Assembly (NCBI GenBank): GCA_013791765.1 | Contig: VMTC01000082.1 | Coordinates: 1-64,000 of the forward strand | Source: Rhodoferax sp. | Lineage (GTDB): Bacteria; Pseudomonadota; Gammaproteobacteria; Burkholderiales; Burkholderiaceae_C | DNA length: 64,000 bases | Direction of reading: 5' to 3' | Shown: one piece after another, positions 43,101 to 52,235 of the stretch | How positions within the stretch are numbered: the first letter of the stretch is position 1 | Layout of the letters: each line of letters begins with the position of its first letter | Made by a program: the position numbers and the translations under genes | Notes under the pieces: generated by a model | What the model was told of the DNA's origin: nothing | Database searches by the model: none | The model's input: only the letters and a program-made list of their open reading frames with translations

Positions 43101-45953
43101 GCCGCTCCATTTGAGGTTGGCGCCACCGGTGCCGATGCTGGGTACGCCGAGCACATCGCCATTCGGATTAGCCTGCACCTGAAACGGCAGCTTGCGAGCT
43201 TCGACCAGATTGCCAGCGCCATCGAGCACATAGGTGGTGTTGGACTGGGGCGCAGTGCTGGGCGTCAAGCCCTCATTGAAACCGCCAGCTACGGCGACCG
43301 GAAACATCGCGACTGCCACGAAATCGCCCACAACCGCCGGGTTGTTGTAGGCAGCGACTGGGGTGCTGGCGGCAACCGATGCAGCATTGCTGTTGACGCT
43401 TGCCAGAGAGCTCACGGAGGCACTGATGGCAGCGCTGGCATCGGCGCTGGCGGTCTGCGCTTGCGTCGCCTGAAGGCTGGCAGTGTTGGCCTGGGCGTCA
43501 GCCACGCTCACTTTGGCGCCCACGTCAGCGGCGGCCGCGCTGGCCGCAGCGCCAGCCGTTTGCGCCAGCGTGGCCTTGGCACTGGCAGCGCCCGCTGCGC
43601 TGGCGGCCGTTGTCGCTTCGCTGTTGGCGCTGCTGACGGCTGTGTTTGCGCTGCTCGCCGCTGCGGGCACCAGGGCGGCCTGCGTTGTGGCGGCGTTGGC
43701 TTCAAGTTGTGCAGCGGCCGCGGCGCTGGCCGCACTGCTGACCTGGGTCAATGCATTGGTCTGCGCAGTTTGCGCGCTCGCGAGCGACGCAGCCACGGCG
43801 ACCTGCGCGGCGCTGGCCACACTTTGCTTTTGCTGCGCCAGCAGGAGCTTATTTTGTGCAATTTGCAGTTGTGCCTGCGCGCCGGCCAGGTCACCGGCGG
43901 CCTGCAAGATCAAGGCTTGCTCGGCGGCGCTTTGTGCCTCGTTAGCTGCGGCCTGTGCACCCGCACCTGCGGCAAGCGCAGCGGCAAGCTGTGCCTGGGC
44001 TGCGGACTGCGCGTTGGTCAAGGTCAGGTTATTGGCTGAGGCCTGCGACAGCCCGGTCGTCGCACTGCTGAGCTTGCTTTGCGCCTGAGTCAATGCGCTC
44101 TGGGCTGCGCTTTGGGCGGCAGTCAAGGCCGCATTTTGAGAGCTGGCCGTGCTCAGACTGGCATCGGCGTTGGCCAGGCTGCCTTGCGCGGTCGTAAGTG
44201 CGCTCTGCGCTGCCAGTTGCGCGGCGCTCAAACCTGCATTTTGATTGCTCAGCGTCGTCAGAGCGGCATTGGCAGCAAGCAAACTCGATTGCGCAGTCGC
44301 CAGTGCGCTTTGCGCTGCCGCTTGCGCCGCCGTCAGGTTGCTGTTGTTGCTACTGACCGTAGCTGGCGCCGTTTGCACCGCGCTGTTGGCAGTTTGCAGG
44401 TCGCTGTTGGCCGCTTGCGCTGCGGCCAATGCCGGGGCAGCCGTGGCGTCGGCAAATACGCCATGGCTTGCAAATTGGCTGGCCGCGTTAGTGGTTTGTA
44501 TCGCCGCCACCGACGCGATGGCACCCGCCGCGCTGGCGTTCGCAGTCGCCGTTGCAAGATCGGCCGCTGTCAGTCCATTGGCCGCGAGCACCAGCGCATC
44601 GGCAGTTGCAACCTGGGCACTGGTGCCACTGATCGCCGTCGCCAAGGGCGCACTCGCCACCGGCAACAAGGCATTGGCGGCGGTCACGGCCGCAGCGGCG
44701 GCGCTGACCTTCGTGGTCGCCGTGGTTACTGCGGTTGCCGCGCCCGTGGTGACGGCGGGCGCCATTAGAGCAATACCGTTGACATCTGCCGCTGCGCCAC
44801 TCACCAAGGGGCTGGCGGCGTTGATGGCGGTTTCGGCTGGCGTCGTATCCACCGGCATCAGGGCCAGCAGCTGCGCGCTGGTAGTCTGCGCGGCCGCTGC
44901 CGCAGCCTGGGCGGCATTGGCTGCCAGCGTAGCTGCATCCGCCGCCATCTGAGCCTGCGTTGCGACGACGCTCTCGCTCACCGGGATCACTTGCCCATTG
45001 GGCGTGGTGATGGTGCCAGCACTGATGTTGAACTTTGTACCGTCTGGCATGAGGCCCGTGGGCGGCTCAACTTGCGGGCGCAGCTGCGGTGGCGCCAGCA
45101 ACAGAGCCGCTACCGCCAATGGCGCCGGCGTCGGCGTGACCGGGTTGGGGATCGACCCGGGCGGCGGCGCAACCGCGTCGATCACGGCGTTGGCACGCAG
45201 CGGGGCCGCTGGTTGCTGGGCTGCAGCTGTGTCCTGGAGGGCCACAACCACGCTGGGCGCCTGTTCTGCCGTCTCGCCCGATTGCGCAACCTTGGCTTTC
45301 TGCGTAGGCGCGGCGGCCACCGTGAACACCTGGGTATTGAGCGCTTGCACTTGCGGTAACTGATTTAGCCCGCCTGCAAATCCCATTTGATTGGGCAGCA
45401 CATTGATACTGCCCCGGTCAGTGGTCAAGGTGGTTTCGCCCACGTTGACCTTGCTATAGGCCCCGGCCGGCGCCAGCAGCGCCATCGCACTGCCCGGCAC
45501 GATCAGAATAGTTTCATGGTCGGTGCCGCGAATCCCGACGGTTGCCACCGGTGTCGTGATGCGGTAATTTCTCTTGTTGATCTGCCCGATCAAGCCCGTG
45601 ACCGCACGGAAACCGCCTTTGAGCAAGGAGAAGAAACTTTGTTCCTGCCCATCTTGTTTGCCGCTGAAGACGAAACGGTCGAATTTGAGCTGGGTTTCAG
45701 GGCGCAGTGCAATGAAGCCCCCATCTTGCATGCGGACCTGGGCTGTTGCCGATGCCGCCGAAATCAGGGTATCGCCTTCACTGACGGCGTCGCCCTTTTT
45801 GAGCTGACGCGCGCGCCCGGCCGAGTCGCTGATCTGAACATCGCCATTGACAAATTGCGCGTGCCCGGCCACTGCGGCATAAGCGGCAGGCGCCACCATG
45901 ACAGATGCGGCAAACGCGACTGGCAATAAGGTGAACAAATTGTTCGATTTCAT
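40146..45953 (-). CDS. Giant secreted FecR / Ala-rich / four-module surface protein
   Basis: A 1935-residue exported protein. The signal peptide ends near VAPAAYA, and no lipobox cysteine is seen. A FecR domain follows (about 27-180: GDAVSEGDTLISAASATAQV, TTPVATVGIRGTDHE). Residues about 320-900 are extremely Ala/Gln/Ser-rich with runs of about 30-residue repeats (AAQSALTTAQGSLANADASL), probably a coiled-coil stalk. The C-terminal half has four modules of about 265 residues, marked by xLSANFTxQTV at about 1034, 1310, 1564 and 1830. Each ends GxFxG...A.xxYxF...VxGxxAF, like TbpB-type beta-barrel domains. It is 17 bases downstream of the TPR-barrel gene, its likely transporter. A surface adhesin or ligand-binding role is inferred. 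Confidence 0.7.
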   Translation of the reverse strand: MKSNNLFTLLPVAFAASVMVAPAAYAAVAGHAQFVNGDVQISDSAGRARQLKKGDAVSEGDTLISAASATAQVRMQDGGFIALRPETQLKFDRFVFSGKQDGQEQSFFSLLKGGFRAVTGLIGQINKRNYRITTPVATVGIRGTDHETILIVPGSAMALLAPAGAYSKVNVGETTLTTDRGSINVLPNQMGFAGGLNQLPQVQALNTQVFTVAAAPTQKAKVAQSGETAEQAPSVVVALQDTAAAQQPAAPLRANAVIDAVAPPPGSIPNPVTPTPAPLAVAALLLAPPQLRPQVEPPTGLMPDGTKFNISAGTITTPNGQVIPVSESVVATQAQMAADAATLAANAAQAAAAAAQTTSAQLLALMPVDTTPAETAINAASPLVSGAAADVNGIALMAPAVTTGAATAVTTATTKVSAAAAAVTAANALLPVASAPLATAISGTSAQVATADALVLAANGLTAADLATATANASAAGAIASVAAIQTTNAASQFASHGVFADATAAPALAAAQAANSDLQTANSAVQTAPATVSSNNSNLTAAQAAAQSALATAQSSLLAANAALTTLSNQNAGLSAAQLAAQSALTTAQGSLANADASLSTASSQNAALTAAQSAAQSALTQAQSKLSSATTGLSQASANNLTLTNAQSAAQAQLAAALAAGAGAQAAANEAQSAAEQALILQAAGDLAGAQAQLQIAQNKLLLAQQKQSVASAAQVAVAASLASAQTAQTNALTQVSSAASAAAAAQLEANAATTQAALVPAAASSANTAVSSANSEATTAASAAGAASAKATLAQTAGAAASAAAADVGAKVSVADAQANTASLQATQAQTASADASAAISASVSSLASVNSNAASVAASTPVAAYNNPAVVGDFVAVAMFPVAVAGGFNEGLTPSTAPQSNTTYVLDGAGNLVEARKLPFQVQANPNGDVLGVPSIGTGGANLKWSGGVAADTFKLADNSIYGGRWAGATVTVTDNANSANTYAYTPVASLWAVLLPPPANYMPSLVGTSTYTLAASTTPVDAFGNLGILNSATLSANFTLQTVDAALKLTLASGPMAGTFNVAATALPIGPDGGFGVPSASFLTTSCVGTCAAGATGYSADLGGSFAGSLAASAGMSYNLWPSVMPYGPATDSIQGLLAFTTATAPTVNVAGPLAAYSATATAVAYTGAYGGGFNFMAAPGDVMPLANPTLFTEKYGNGNGSGYRTDQLVGASTATVSTTTPNGITFGVWDTVSSVNSSSQYVLAPNEHGSGSGMLPVYMYGQEGYLDFSVIYPGIQTGPLMGTFAYDLVASSSMDQNSWASGSVSTALLSADFTNQTVSLALAGQIGAKYWSLDSNNLPINFNFGITGARFHESAPLIKVDTFPISGATEFCVTCSGNINGAFTGQNYAGAMVHYSFWDNAPAEGMNVAGLLAFDRMLVSANPGVSNAAAAPTGTTLIANGWDIQESTDAITTGAAGVLTSWGGNGSSTLVTPAGSTVFAPVGSGSGTIQWGKWHEGSTVANSFSYTPGAGQFHWITAPEPTPVYLAEVLTATNAVYTFVAGDVTSLSSPIHGTFDATTSLTANFTAQTVAVYLDTTVNGHNWIASTASAPLHYLNNNTMSGFFADSYRSPAQAGYLSVTVDGAGANGSLAGQLVGAAMDGAMLKFNLQGQVTVPDINYEFVQGVAALQAAVANDPATPYRVVLTSISDPGTVVPKVMADGAYNNETQVVTDGAGNLTQFDHTSGGGGSETIQHESGSFSDRGSVMIAGEAFSWGRWDAGTLVNVIDRATGASHEVTLTGGAHTLWGPVMTGPVTLPTTGTYSYVLAGNTQPTDQAGVAGTLNTASLSANFTAQTVNVGVNVTAGGATLDAVATNVPIQQRASFFTDSRLSGPGALAVTCQSGACGTSNFGTLGGGFAGAGAAAAAITYGFEKTGANAGTVSGVAVFKR

Positions 45954-45970
45954 GATGGCACTCCAGAAAA

Positions 45971-47413
45971 TTATTTGAAGTCACGCCGGATCGTCACGGA
46001 GACATCGGTGCGATCAAAGCCGTACAGGGCAATGTTTGATCTCTTGGTGGAGTAGGCAATTTGCGGCTTGAGCGTCCACCATTTGTCAAGGTGCCAAGCC
46101 AGGCCCAGCGTCAGGTCATACTGGAATTCGCTGCGATTGGCCATGATCATGGGGTTTACGTTGCCATAGCTGGCAGACTGCCAGCCCAGACTCGCCGTTC
46201 CATCCCACTTGTCGCTGAGCGCCATTTGCCCGCCCAGACGCGCCCCATAAAAATCTTTCTTACCATCGGTACGACCGCCGTTGGGCAGACCGGCGGAAAT
46301 AACCGGCGCAACATCGAGTTCGCGACCGGCATAAACGCTGCCAAACAAGGCCTGCTTGCCGTCTGCAAGAATATGCACCCACCCCACACCCAACACCGTT
46401 TGATCGGTGTCCCCCTCTATGCGCGCATCGGTGCCGGGCGAAGTGGCAGGGAAACCGCTGGCACGGTACTGCGCCCATTGCGCAAACGCACTCACCTGGT
46501 TGGCAGGACTGTAGACATGCTGCCATTCCGCGTTCACGCCTCTGGCATTGCGGTGCGTCGTGTCGGCCGTGTCCACCTGGCCACCGGTCAACGACAACTT
46601 GTACACGTTCTGCGCCTGCAACAGCTTCACACCGACTCGGCCGTCCAGACTCTTCGTGTTGTAGTCACTTTCACTTGAATTGCCGTGCTGGCGCAAGTCG
46701 GCACCCGCGAACCAGCCCCAACTGGCATTCAGACTGCGGCTGATGTCCACCCCGGCATTGACACCTTCATAAACACCCGACAACTGGCTCGCGGCCGGCA
46801 GCTGGCCACCTGGGATAAAAGGGATCCACGGTGAATTGGCTGCGAAGGTAAAGGAATCGGTGCTGCTGTTGGCAATGTTACTGTCATGCCCCACCACGGC
46901 TTCTGCATACCCCGTGATACGTGTCAGCTTCGCCTGCTCATAGGCGGCAATCGCCATCAGGTATTTTTGAATCGTGACGCGCGCGGCTTCGGGCGGGTCT
47001 TGCTTGAGCACGGCTTCAAATTCGGTCTTGGCACGCGGCAAGTCACCAAGTTGGTAGTAGGCACGCGCCATGTCCAGCCTGGCGCCGGCAAAATTCGGGT
47101 CCACGGCCAGCACCCGCTCAAACGCCAGCGTGGCTTTGTCTGGCTGGCCACTGTCAAGGGCGGCAACGCCGAGCAAGTAGTCAAAACGAACTTCGCCCGA
47201 GCGTTCAAATTCCAAGGGCTGCAACAGGCTGTAGGCCTGGGCGGGCTGGCCGGCCTTGAGCAGGGCTTCGGCCTCGCGCAGGGCTTGTAGCTGCGCATTT
47301 TGCTCAGACTGGCCCTCTGGTGAGGCAGATTTGTCGACTGGCTGGGCACCCACATTGCCCAGCATCATGATTGAACCAGAGAACACCCAAGCGGCCAAAC
47401 TTACGAGTTTCAT
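45971..47413 (-). CDS. TPR plus outer-membrane barrel protein, Slam-like
   Basis: A 480-residue outer-membrane protein, started at the ATG at 47411-47413 with AAAGA upstream. A signal peptide (MKLVSLAAWVFSGSIMMLGN VGA) is followed by TPR repeats at about 40-160 (EVRFDYLLGVAALDSGQPDK, GARLDMARAYYQLGDLPRAK). Then come about 300 residues of alternating aromatic and polar strands ending in RRDFK, typical of a barrel. The size and plan (TPR then DUF560-type barrel) match Slam, which moves TbpB-like proteins to the cell surface. The adjacent giant gene fits as substrate. No search was run, so the family call is moderate. Confidence 0.65.
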   Translation of the reverse strand: MKLVSLAAWVFSGSIMMLGNVGAQPVDKSASPEGQSEQNAQLQALREAEALLKAGQPAQAYSLLQPLEFERSGEVRFDYLLGVAALDSGQPDKATLAFERVLAVDPNFAGARLDMARAYYQLGDLPRAKTEFEAVLKQDPPEAARVTIQKYLMAIAAYEQAKLTRITGYAEAVVGHDSNIANSSTDSFTFAANSPWIPFIPGGQLPAASQLSGVYEGVNAGVDISRSLNASWGWFAGADLRQHGNSSESDYNTKSLDGRVGVKLLQAQNVYKLSLTGGQVDTADTTHRNARGVNAEWQHVYSPANQVSAFAQWAQYRASGFPATSPGTDARIEGDTDQTVLGVGWVHILADGKQALFGSVYAGRELDVAPVISAGLPNGGRTDGKKDFYGARLGGQMALSDKWDGTASLGWQSASYGNVNPMIMANRSEFQYDLTLGLAWHLDKWWTLKPQIAYSTKRSNIALYGFDRTDVSVTIRRDFK

Positions 47414-47679
47414 AACGTCTTTCACACTGGTTGATAAATCGCAAGTGCAAATGATATTCTTAACGAATCTAGGGTTAACACTTAACCCAAGTGCCGCGTC
47501 TCGCATTTTTCAGGCCTTGCCAACCGCGTCCTGGGCGGCGGCAAACAGCTCGAATGACCTGTGTCCACCGCCACCCTAGAGGGCACTGACACGCTTAAAC
47601 TGGGCGAAAGCCATTTCACCGATCGGTGGCACGGGCAGGTACTGACCCCAGCGCGCTGGAATCGGGCTGACCCTGGTTA

Positions 47680-49512
47680 TTACCGCAACAGGCGATCTCC
47701 CGCCGCGCGCCGGGGCAGATCATTGTCATCTACCCCGTCCCTTATTGGCTTGCTCGCTCCTGGCCGGGGCCTGGGGCCGCGCGGCTGCACCTCACCGCCA
47801 GCATCGGTTGCCGCAGCAGGCGCCGGTGGCCTGAGCGTCGTACCTGGCGCAGCAGGTGCCATGGGATTGGCGGAAGCGGGTGCGACCTGCCGCGCTGGCG
47901 GCGCGGGCGCCTCGGCTCTGGGCGCAGGCGGCGGTGCCGGGGCCGGGGTAGGGATGGCCGGTGGCGGCGCTAAACGGTGCGACGGTGTCGGCACCGATGG
48001 CGCAACAGGCCGTGATTCGGGCGTGTTCATGGGGACTTCGTTGAATTGATCACGCCGTTGATCCTTGCCCTGCGGTTGCGACCAACGACGCGACTCGGAT
48101 GGACGCGTCAATGGCCGCGAGGGCACGCGCTGCTGCCACTCGGCGTCGGGCGGCACCACAGCGGGTGGACGCGCCGGTGTTACAAGTGCAGGCACAACTT
48201 GTGGCGGTGCAGTCTGTACGGGCGCCGCGACGACTGTCGGAGCAAGGGGCCGTGACTCGGGCGCACGCACCGGCCGCGACTGCACAAAAGTGTTGGTGGG
48301 TACCGCGATGACCGCACCGGGCACGCGCCGGTTGACGTAATCCTCTTGCCGCAAGTTCCTGTTGCTGTGCTGGTAATGACGGTCGTAGCTGCGGTTGATG
48401 ACATTGACGTCGACCACCGTGTTGCTGCGGTTGACCCGCTCAAAATAGCTGCGACTCACCGGAAAAGCGGGGCGATAGACCTCGCGCGGCGCCAACGGGA
48501 ACCACGCGACACCGCCCACCGGCCCGCTGGAGAGGCTCAAGCGAAAGTTGTCACCGCCAACAAACACCACCAGTGCTGGGGCGTAATAGGCAGGCGCACG
48601 CACGGGGCCTGGCACCCAGGCCCAGGCACCGCGCAAATGGGCCCAACGACCGTAATGCGATACCGCAAAGCCCCAGGGTGCATCGTCCACCCAGGTCCAC
48701 CCCCAGGGATTGATCCAGGCCCAATGACCGTCGCGATAAGGCGCCCAGCCGAGCGCCACGCGATGGGGGGTCCAGACCGGTCCGTAACTTGTGTCTTCGC
48801 GCCAAGTGCCATTGGCATCGAGATCCTGGTAGCCGATCACGTCGGGAGAGACATAGCGCGCTGAGCGTGAGGTCTCGAACGCGCGCTCGCGCTCCAGTGC
48901 CCACTGGTCGAATTCGTCCAACGCCGGCACGTCCAGATAGTCGTAGGTTCGCAAATCGGGTCTGTCAAAACGATAGGCCTGACGCGCATCGACTCTGTAG
49001 GCGGCGCCTTTTCCCAGCACCTCGGCCTGACCTGCGCGCACAATGACCTCGGTCGCCAGGCCGTCCGGATCAATGCCAATGCGGTAGTCACCCGGTTCGC
49101 GCAAGGTCACAGCCAGGTTCGGCGCCTCGACCTCGATCAGCTGATCGGGCGCCAGGCGGCGCACCCGCACGCTCAAGCTGCCCTGCGTCAACTGCAATTG
49201 GGTGCTTTGGTCATCGAGATTAAGAACGGAAACGCCAGTGTTGGCATTTAAGCGGATCATGCTGCCGCCAAGTTCGACTTCGGCGCGGCCGCGCGGCCCG
49301 ACCCACAGGCGGTCGCCTTGGGTCAGGGTTCGATTGACCGTGGCTTGAACCCAATCGCCATCGCCGGAGGAGGAGAAACTGACCGCACCCAACGCATAAG
49401 CCAACCGCGCTGCGCGTGACGGCGGGTCCGCACTGGCCGCACCACTGAACAGCAAGCCAGTCACAGCGATGAGGAACGCAAAAACGTGAATACCGAGCAA
49501 TGTTCTCTTCAT
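47680..49512 (-). CDS. Secreted FecR/DUF6600 protein with Pro-rich tail
   Basis: A 610-residue exported protein. After a signal peptide (AVTGLLFSGAASA) a FecR-like domain spans about 35-190 (GDRLWVGPRGRAEVELGGSM). A Trp/Tyr-rich central region follows (GYQDLDANGTWREDTSYGPV, WAPYRDGHWAWINPWGWTWV), typical of DUF6600. The last ~190 residues are Pro/Ala/Arg-rich and probably disordered or wall-spanning. It lies upstream of the Slam-like gene on the same strand but separated by 266 bp without features, so operon membership is unclear. Function unknown. Confidence 0.75.
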   Translation of the reverse strand: MKRTLLGIHVFAFLIAVTGLLFSGAASADPPSRAARLAYALGAVSFSSSGDGDWVQATVNRTLTQGDRLWVGPRGRAEVELGGSMIRLNANTGVSVLNLDDQSTQLQLTQGSLSVRVRRLAPDQLIEVEAPNLAVTLREPGDYRIGIDPDGLATEVIVRAGQAEVLGKGAAYRVDARQAYRFDRPDLRTYDYLDVPALDEFDQWALERERAFETSRSARYVSPDVIGYQDLDANGTWREDTSYGPVWTPHRVALGWAPYRDGHWAWINPWGWTWVDDAPWGFAVSHYGRWAHLRGAWAWVPGPVRAPAYYAPALVVFVGGDNFRLSLSSGPVGGVAWFPLAPREVYRPAFPVSRSYFERVNRSNTVVDVNVINRSYDRHYQHSNRNLRQEDYVNRRVPGAVIAVPTNTFVQSRPVRAPESRPLAPTVVAAPVQTAPPQVVPALVTPARPPAVVPPDAEWQQRVPSRPLTRPSESRRWSQPQGKDQRRDQFNEVPMNTPESRPVAPSVPTPSHRLAPPPAIPTPAPAPPPAPRAEAPAPPARQVAPASANPMAPAAPGTTLRPPAPAAATDAGGEVQPRGPRPRPGASKPIRDGVDDNDLPRRAAGDRLLR

Positions 49513-49571
49513 GACAACTCCGAATGAGAAAGTCGGCCAGCGCGGGCATCGGCGGCGATTCAGGTGTTCTT

Positions 49572-50651
49572 CTAAATTTTGATGGTCGGAAACTTGGAAG
49601 AAAAGTCCTTGTTCTTGGCCGCAATCGACAGCGCCACCTTGCGCGCCACCGCCTTGTAAATGCCAGCAACCTCGCCGTCGGGGTCAGACACCACAGTCGG
49701 CTTGCCATTGTCCGCCTGCAAGCGAATCTGCATATTCAGCGGCAAGGCGCCCAGGTAATCCATGCGGTAGTCAGCCGCCATTTTTTTGCCGCCATCGGCG
49801 CCAAAAATATGTTCCACATGACCGCAGTTGCTGCAGACGTGAACGGCCATGTTTTCCACAATGCCCAAAATCGGCACACCGACTTTTTCGAACATCTTGA
49901 TGCCTTTTTTGGCATCGAGCAGCGCAATATCCTGCGGCGTGGTGACAATGACCGCGCCGGTCATGGGCACGCGCTGGCTGAGCGTGAGTTGAATGTCGCC
50001 GGTGCCGGGGGGCATGTCGACGATCAGATAGTCCAGATCGCGCCAGTTGGTCTGGCGCAGCAGCTGCTCCAACGCCTGTGTGGCCATCGGGCCGCGCCAG
50101 ATCATGGCGTCATCCTGGGCGACCAGAAAACCGATCGACATGACTTGCACACCGTAGTTCTCCAGCGGCTCTATGGTTTGCCCATCTGCGCTCTCTGGGC
50201 GCCCCTCAATGCCCATCATCATCGGAATGCTGGGGCCGTAAATATCGGCATCCAGCAAGCCGACACTGGCCCCCTCGGCGGCCAGCGCCAACGCCAGGTT
50301 GACGGCAGTCGTGCTCTTGCCAACGCCACCCTTGCCAGAGGCCACCCCCACGATGTTCTTGACTTTGGGCAACAGCTGCACACCACGCTGCACAGCATGC
50401 GCGGCAATTTTCATCGTGACATTCACGGAAACGTTGTTGACGCCAGCCACGCCTTTGGCTGCTGCAATCAGGGCGCTGCGAAAAGCGGGAATCTGGCTCT
50501 TGGCCGGGTAACCAAGCTCCACGTCAAAGGCGACATCATCGTTGGTGATTGTCAAATTTCTGATGCATTTGGAGACAACAAAGTCGGCTCCGGTGTTGGG
50601 GTCAATCACACTCTTGAGTGCATCCATCAGCGTCTGTTCGGTCACGATCAT
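49572..50651 (-). CDS. apbC: Mrp/ApbC Fe-S cluster carrier ATPase
   Basis: A 359-residue P-loop NTPase, started at the ATG at 50649-50651 because AAGGAG lies just upstream. An N-terminal MIP18/DUF59 domain (VTEQTLMDALKSVIDPNTGA) precedes the deviant Walker A GKGGVGKSTTAVNLA and the cluster-binding CSNCGH (C-x-x-C, about residue 255). It loads [4Fe-4S] clusters onto apoproteins. In E. coli and many proteobacteria its gene is divergent from and adjacent to metG; here about 6.9 kb separates the two. Confidence 0.95.
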   Translation of the reverse strand: MIVTEQTLMDALKSVIDPNTGADFVVSKCIRNLTITNDDVAFDVELGYPAKSQIPAFRSALIAAAKGVAGVNNVSVNVTMKIAAHAVQRGVQLLPKVKNIVGVASGKGGVGKSTTAVNLALALAAEGASVGLLDADIYGPSIPMMMGIEGRPESADGQTIEPLENYGVQVMSIGFLVAQDDAMIWRGPMATQALEQLLRQTNWRDLDYLIVDMPPGTGDIQLTLSQRVPMTGAVIVTTPQDIALLDAKKGIKMFEKVGVPILGIVENMAVHVCSNCGHVEHIFGADGGKKMAADYRMDYLGALPLNMQIRLQADNGKPTVVSDPDGEVAGIYKAVARKVALSIAAKNKDFSSKFPTIKI

Positions 50652-50764
50652 TAATTTCTCCTTAATCCGATAGTCTAACGAAGACCATTTTGACCTTGTG
50701 CCACTGCGAGAATTCGGGTTAACCCCGGCGGCAATGCCACTGGTCAGCGGCTGATAATGATGGC

Positions 50765-52048
50765 GTGCCCATCCTGACCCCGCCCCCTGCAACCACTGGA
50801 CTTGTGCTCAGTGGCGGCGGGGCGCGTGCGGCCTACCAGGTCGGCGTGCTCGAAGCCATTGCCGACATCCGAAAAGCCGCTGGCGTGAGCAGGCGCAGCA
50901 ATCCCTTCCCGATCATCACTGGCACCTCGGCCGGGGCCGTCAACGCCGCTGCACTGGCCTGCGGCGCCGATGATTTCGACACCACGGTGCGCCGCATGGT
51001 CGAGGTGTGGCGCAACATTCATGCGAAGCAAGTCTATCGGTCTGATTCCTTCAGCATGCTGCGTTCGGGCGCCACGCTGATGGGTTTACTGGCGCTGGGG
51101 TGGGCTGTGGCGCGCTGGCGCCACAAAAAGCCGCGATCTTTGCTGGACAACTCGCCCCTACTTGGTTTTCTTGATGCCTTGGTGCCTTTGGCACGCCTGC
51201 CAGGGCTCATTCGCGCCGGCCATCTCCACGCGCTGGCGGTCACCGCGTCGAGTTACAGCTCGGGCGAGCACATCACTTTTTTTGAGGGTGACGCGCAGCT
51301 CGCGCCCTGGGTACGCTCGCAGCGGCGCGCCGTGCGTGACCGCATCACCCATGCCCACCTGATGGCCTCGTCGGCTATTCCCTTTGTGTTCCCGGCCGCA
51401 CCCCTGCCCATTGACGGATTGACCCAGTATTTTGGTGATGGCTCAATGCGCCAATCGGCCCCTGTGGCGGCGGCGATCCACCTGGGCGCAAGCCGCATTC
51501 TGGTGATTGGCGCCGGACGCATGAACGAGCCCAAGGATGAGGCTCACCTGCACACCACCAGCAGCTATCCGTCGCTGGCCCAGATCGCGGGCCACACCTT
51601 GTCCAACATCTTTCTCGACGCGCTGGCGGTGGACGTGGAGCGTCTGCGCCGCATCAACCAGACCCTGTCGCTGGTACCGCTCGAGGCGCGCAAGAACAGT
51701 GCACTGCGGCACTTGGAGTTGTTGATGATTGCGCCGTCGCAGAGGCTCGACACCATTGCCGCGCGCCATGTCGCCGACTTGCCACCGGCGGTGCGTACCA
51801 TGTTGGGCGGCGTGGGCGTCTCAAGCAGCCCGGCCGACATCAAAGGCGGCGCGCTGGCGAGCTACCTGCTGTTTGAGGGAGGCTACACGCGCGAGCTGAT
51901 GGCGCTGGGCCACGCCGACGCGACGCGCCAACAAGCCGAGGTATGCACTTTTTTTGGCTGGAACGACCCGGTGCCCGCTGGCCAGCGCCGCAACACTGCG
52001 GACAAGGCCATCATCGAGCGTCGGCGGGACTCGTTGCGTTTGCGCTGA
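50765..52048 (+). CDS. Patatin-like phospholipase
   Basis: A 427-residue patatin-fold serine hydrolase. The oxyanion loop LSGGGARAAYQVGVLEAI, nucleophile elbow GTSAGAVNA (about residue 58) and catalytic Asp motif YFGDGSMRQSAPVAAA (about 222) are intact. No signal peptide is seen. It is divergent from apbC, and 114 bp separate the starts. The ending KAIIERRRDSLRLR is basic. Some patatins act in anti-phage signalling, but no partner cyclase is next to this one, so a housekeeping lipid role is more likely. Confidence 0.88.
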   Translation: MPILTPPPATTGLVLSGGGARAAYQVGVLEAIADIRKAAGVSRRSNPFPIITGTSAGAVNAAALACGADDFDTTVRRMVEVWRNIHAKQVYRSDSFSMLRSGATLMGLLALGWAVARWRHKKPRSLLDNSPLLGFLDALVPLARLPGLIRAGHLHALAVTASSYSSGEHITFFEGDAQLAPWVRSQRRAVRDRITHAHLMASSAIPFVFPAAPLPIDGLTQYFGDGSMRQSAPVAAAIHLGASRILVIGAGRMNEPKDEAHLHTTSSYPSLAQIAGHTLSNIFLDALAVDVERLRRINQTLSLVPLEARKNSALRHLELLMIAPSQRLDTIAARHVADLPPAVRTMLGGVGVSSSPADIKGGALASYLLFEGGYTRELMALGHADATRQQAEVCTFFGWNDPVPAGQRRNTADKAIIERRRDSLRLR

Positions 52049-52120
52049 ACTCAAGTCAGTGCGCATTCAAGGACGCGCTGCGCGGCTCGGTCCTGCAAAA
52101 AATCACTTTAAAAATATTTT

Positions 52121-52153
52121 TCTCTGTGTGCGCAAACGTACACAGAAATTTTT
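52121..52153 (+). terminator. Rho-independent terminator after the patatin gene
   Basis: A ten base-pair stem (TCTGTGTGCG-caaa-CGTACACAGA, one wobble) is followed by AATTTTT. It lies about 75 bases after the patatin stop and before csbD. Confidence 0.7.
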
Positions 52154-52235
52154 GGCCAATATCTACGATACAGATTGCGGGTTACCCAGTAACTCACAAG
52201 CGCTGATATTCATCTAACTCATCAAGGAATACACC

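Noticed and set aside
42816-44952. Long plus-strand open frames (up to 407 codons) rich in Ala or Gly/Arg.
   Set aside because: They mirror the Ala-rich repeats of the giant gene on the other strand.
50765-52048. Patatin gene as an effector of a CBASS-like system.
   Set aside because: No cyclic-nucleotide synthase or other CBASS gene is adjacent; csbD and CRISPR follow a terminator.
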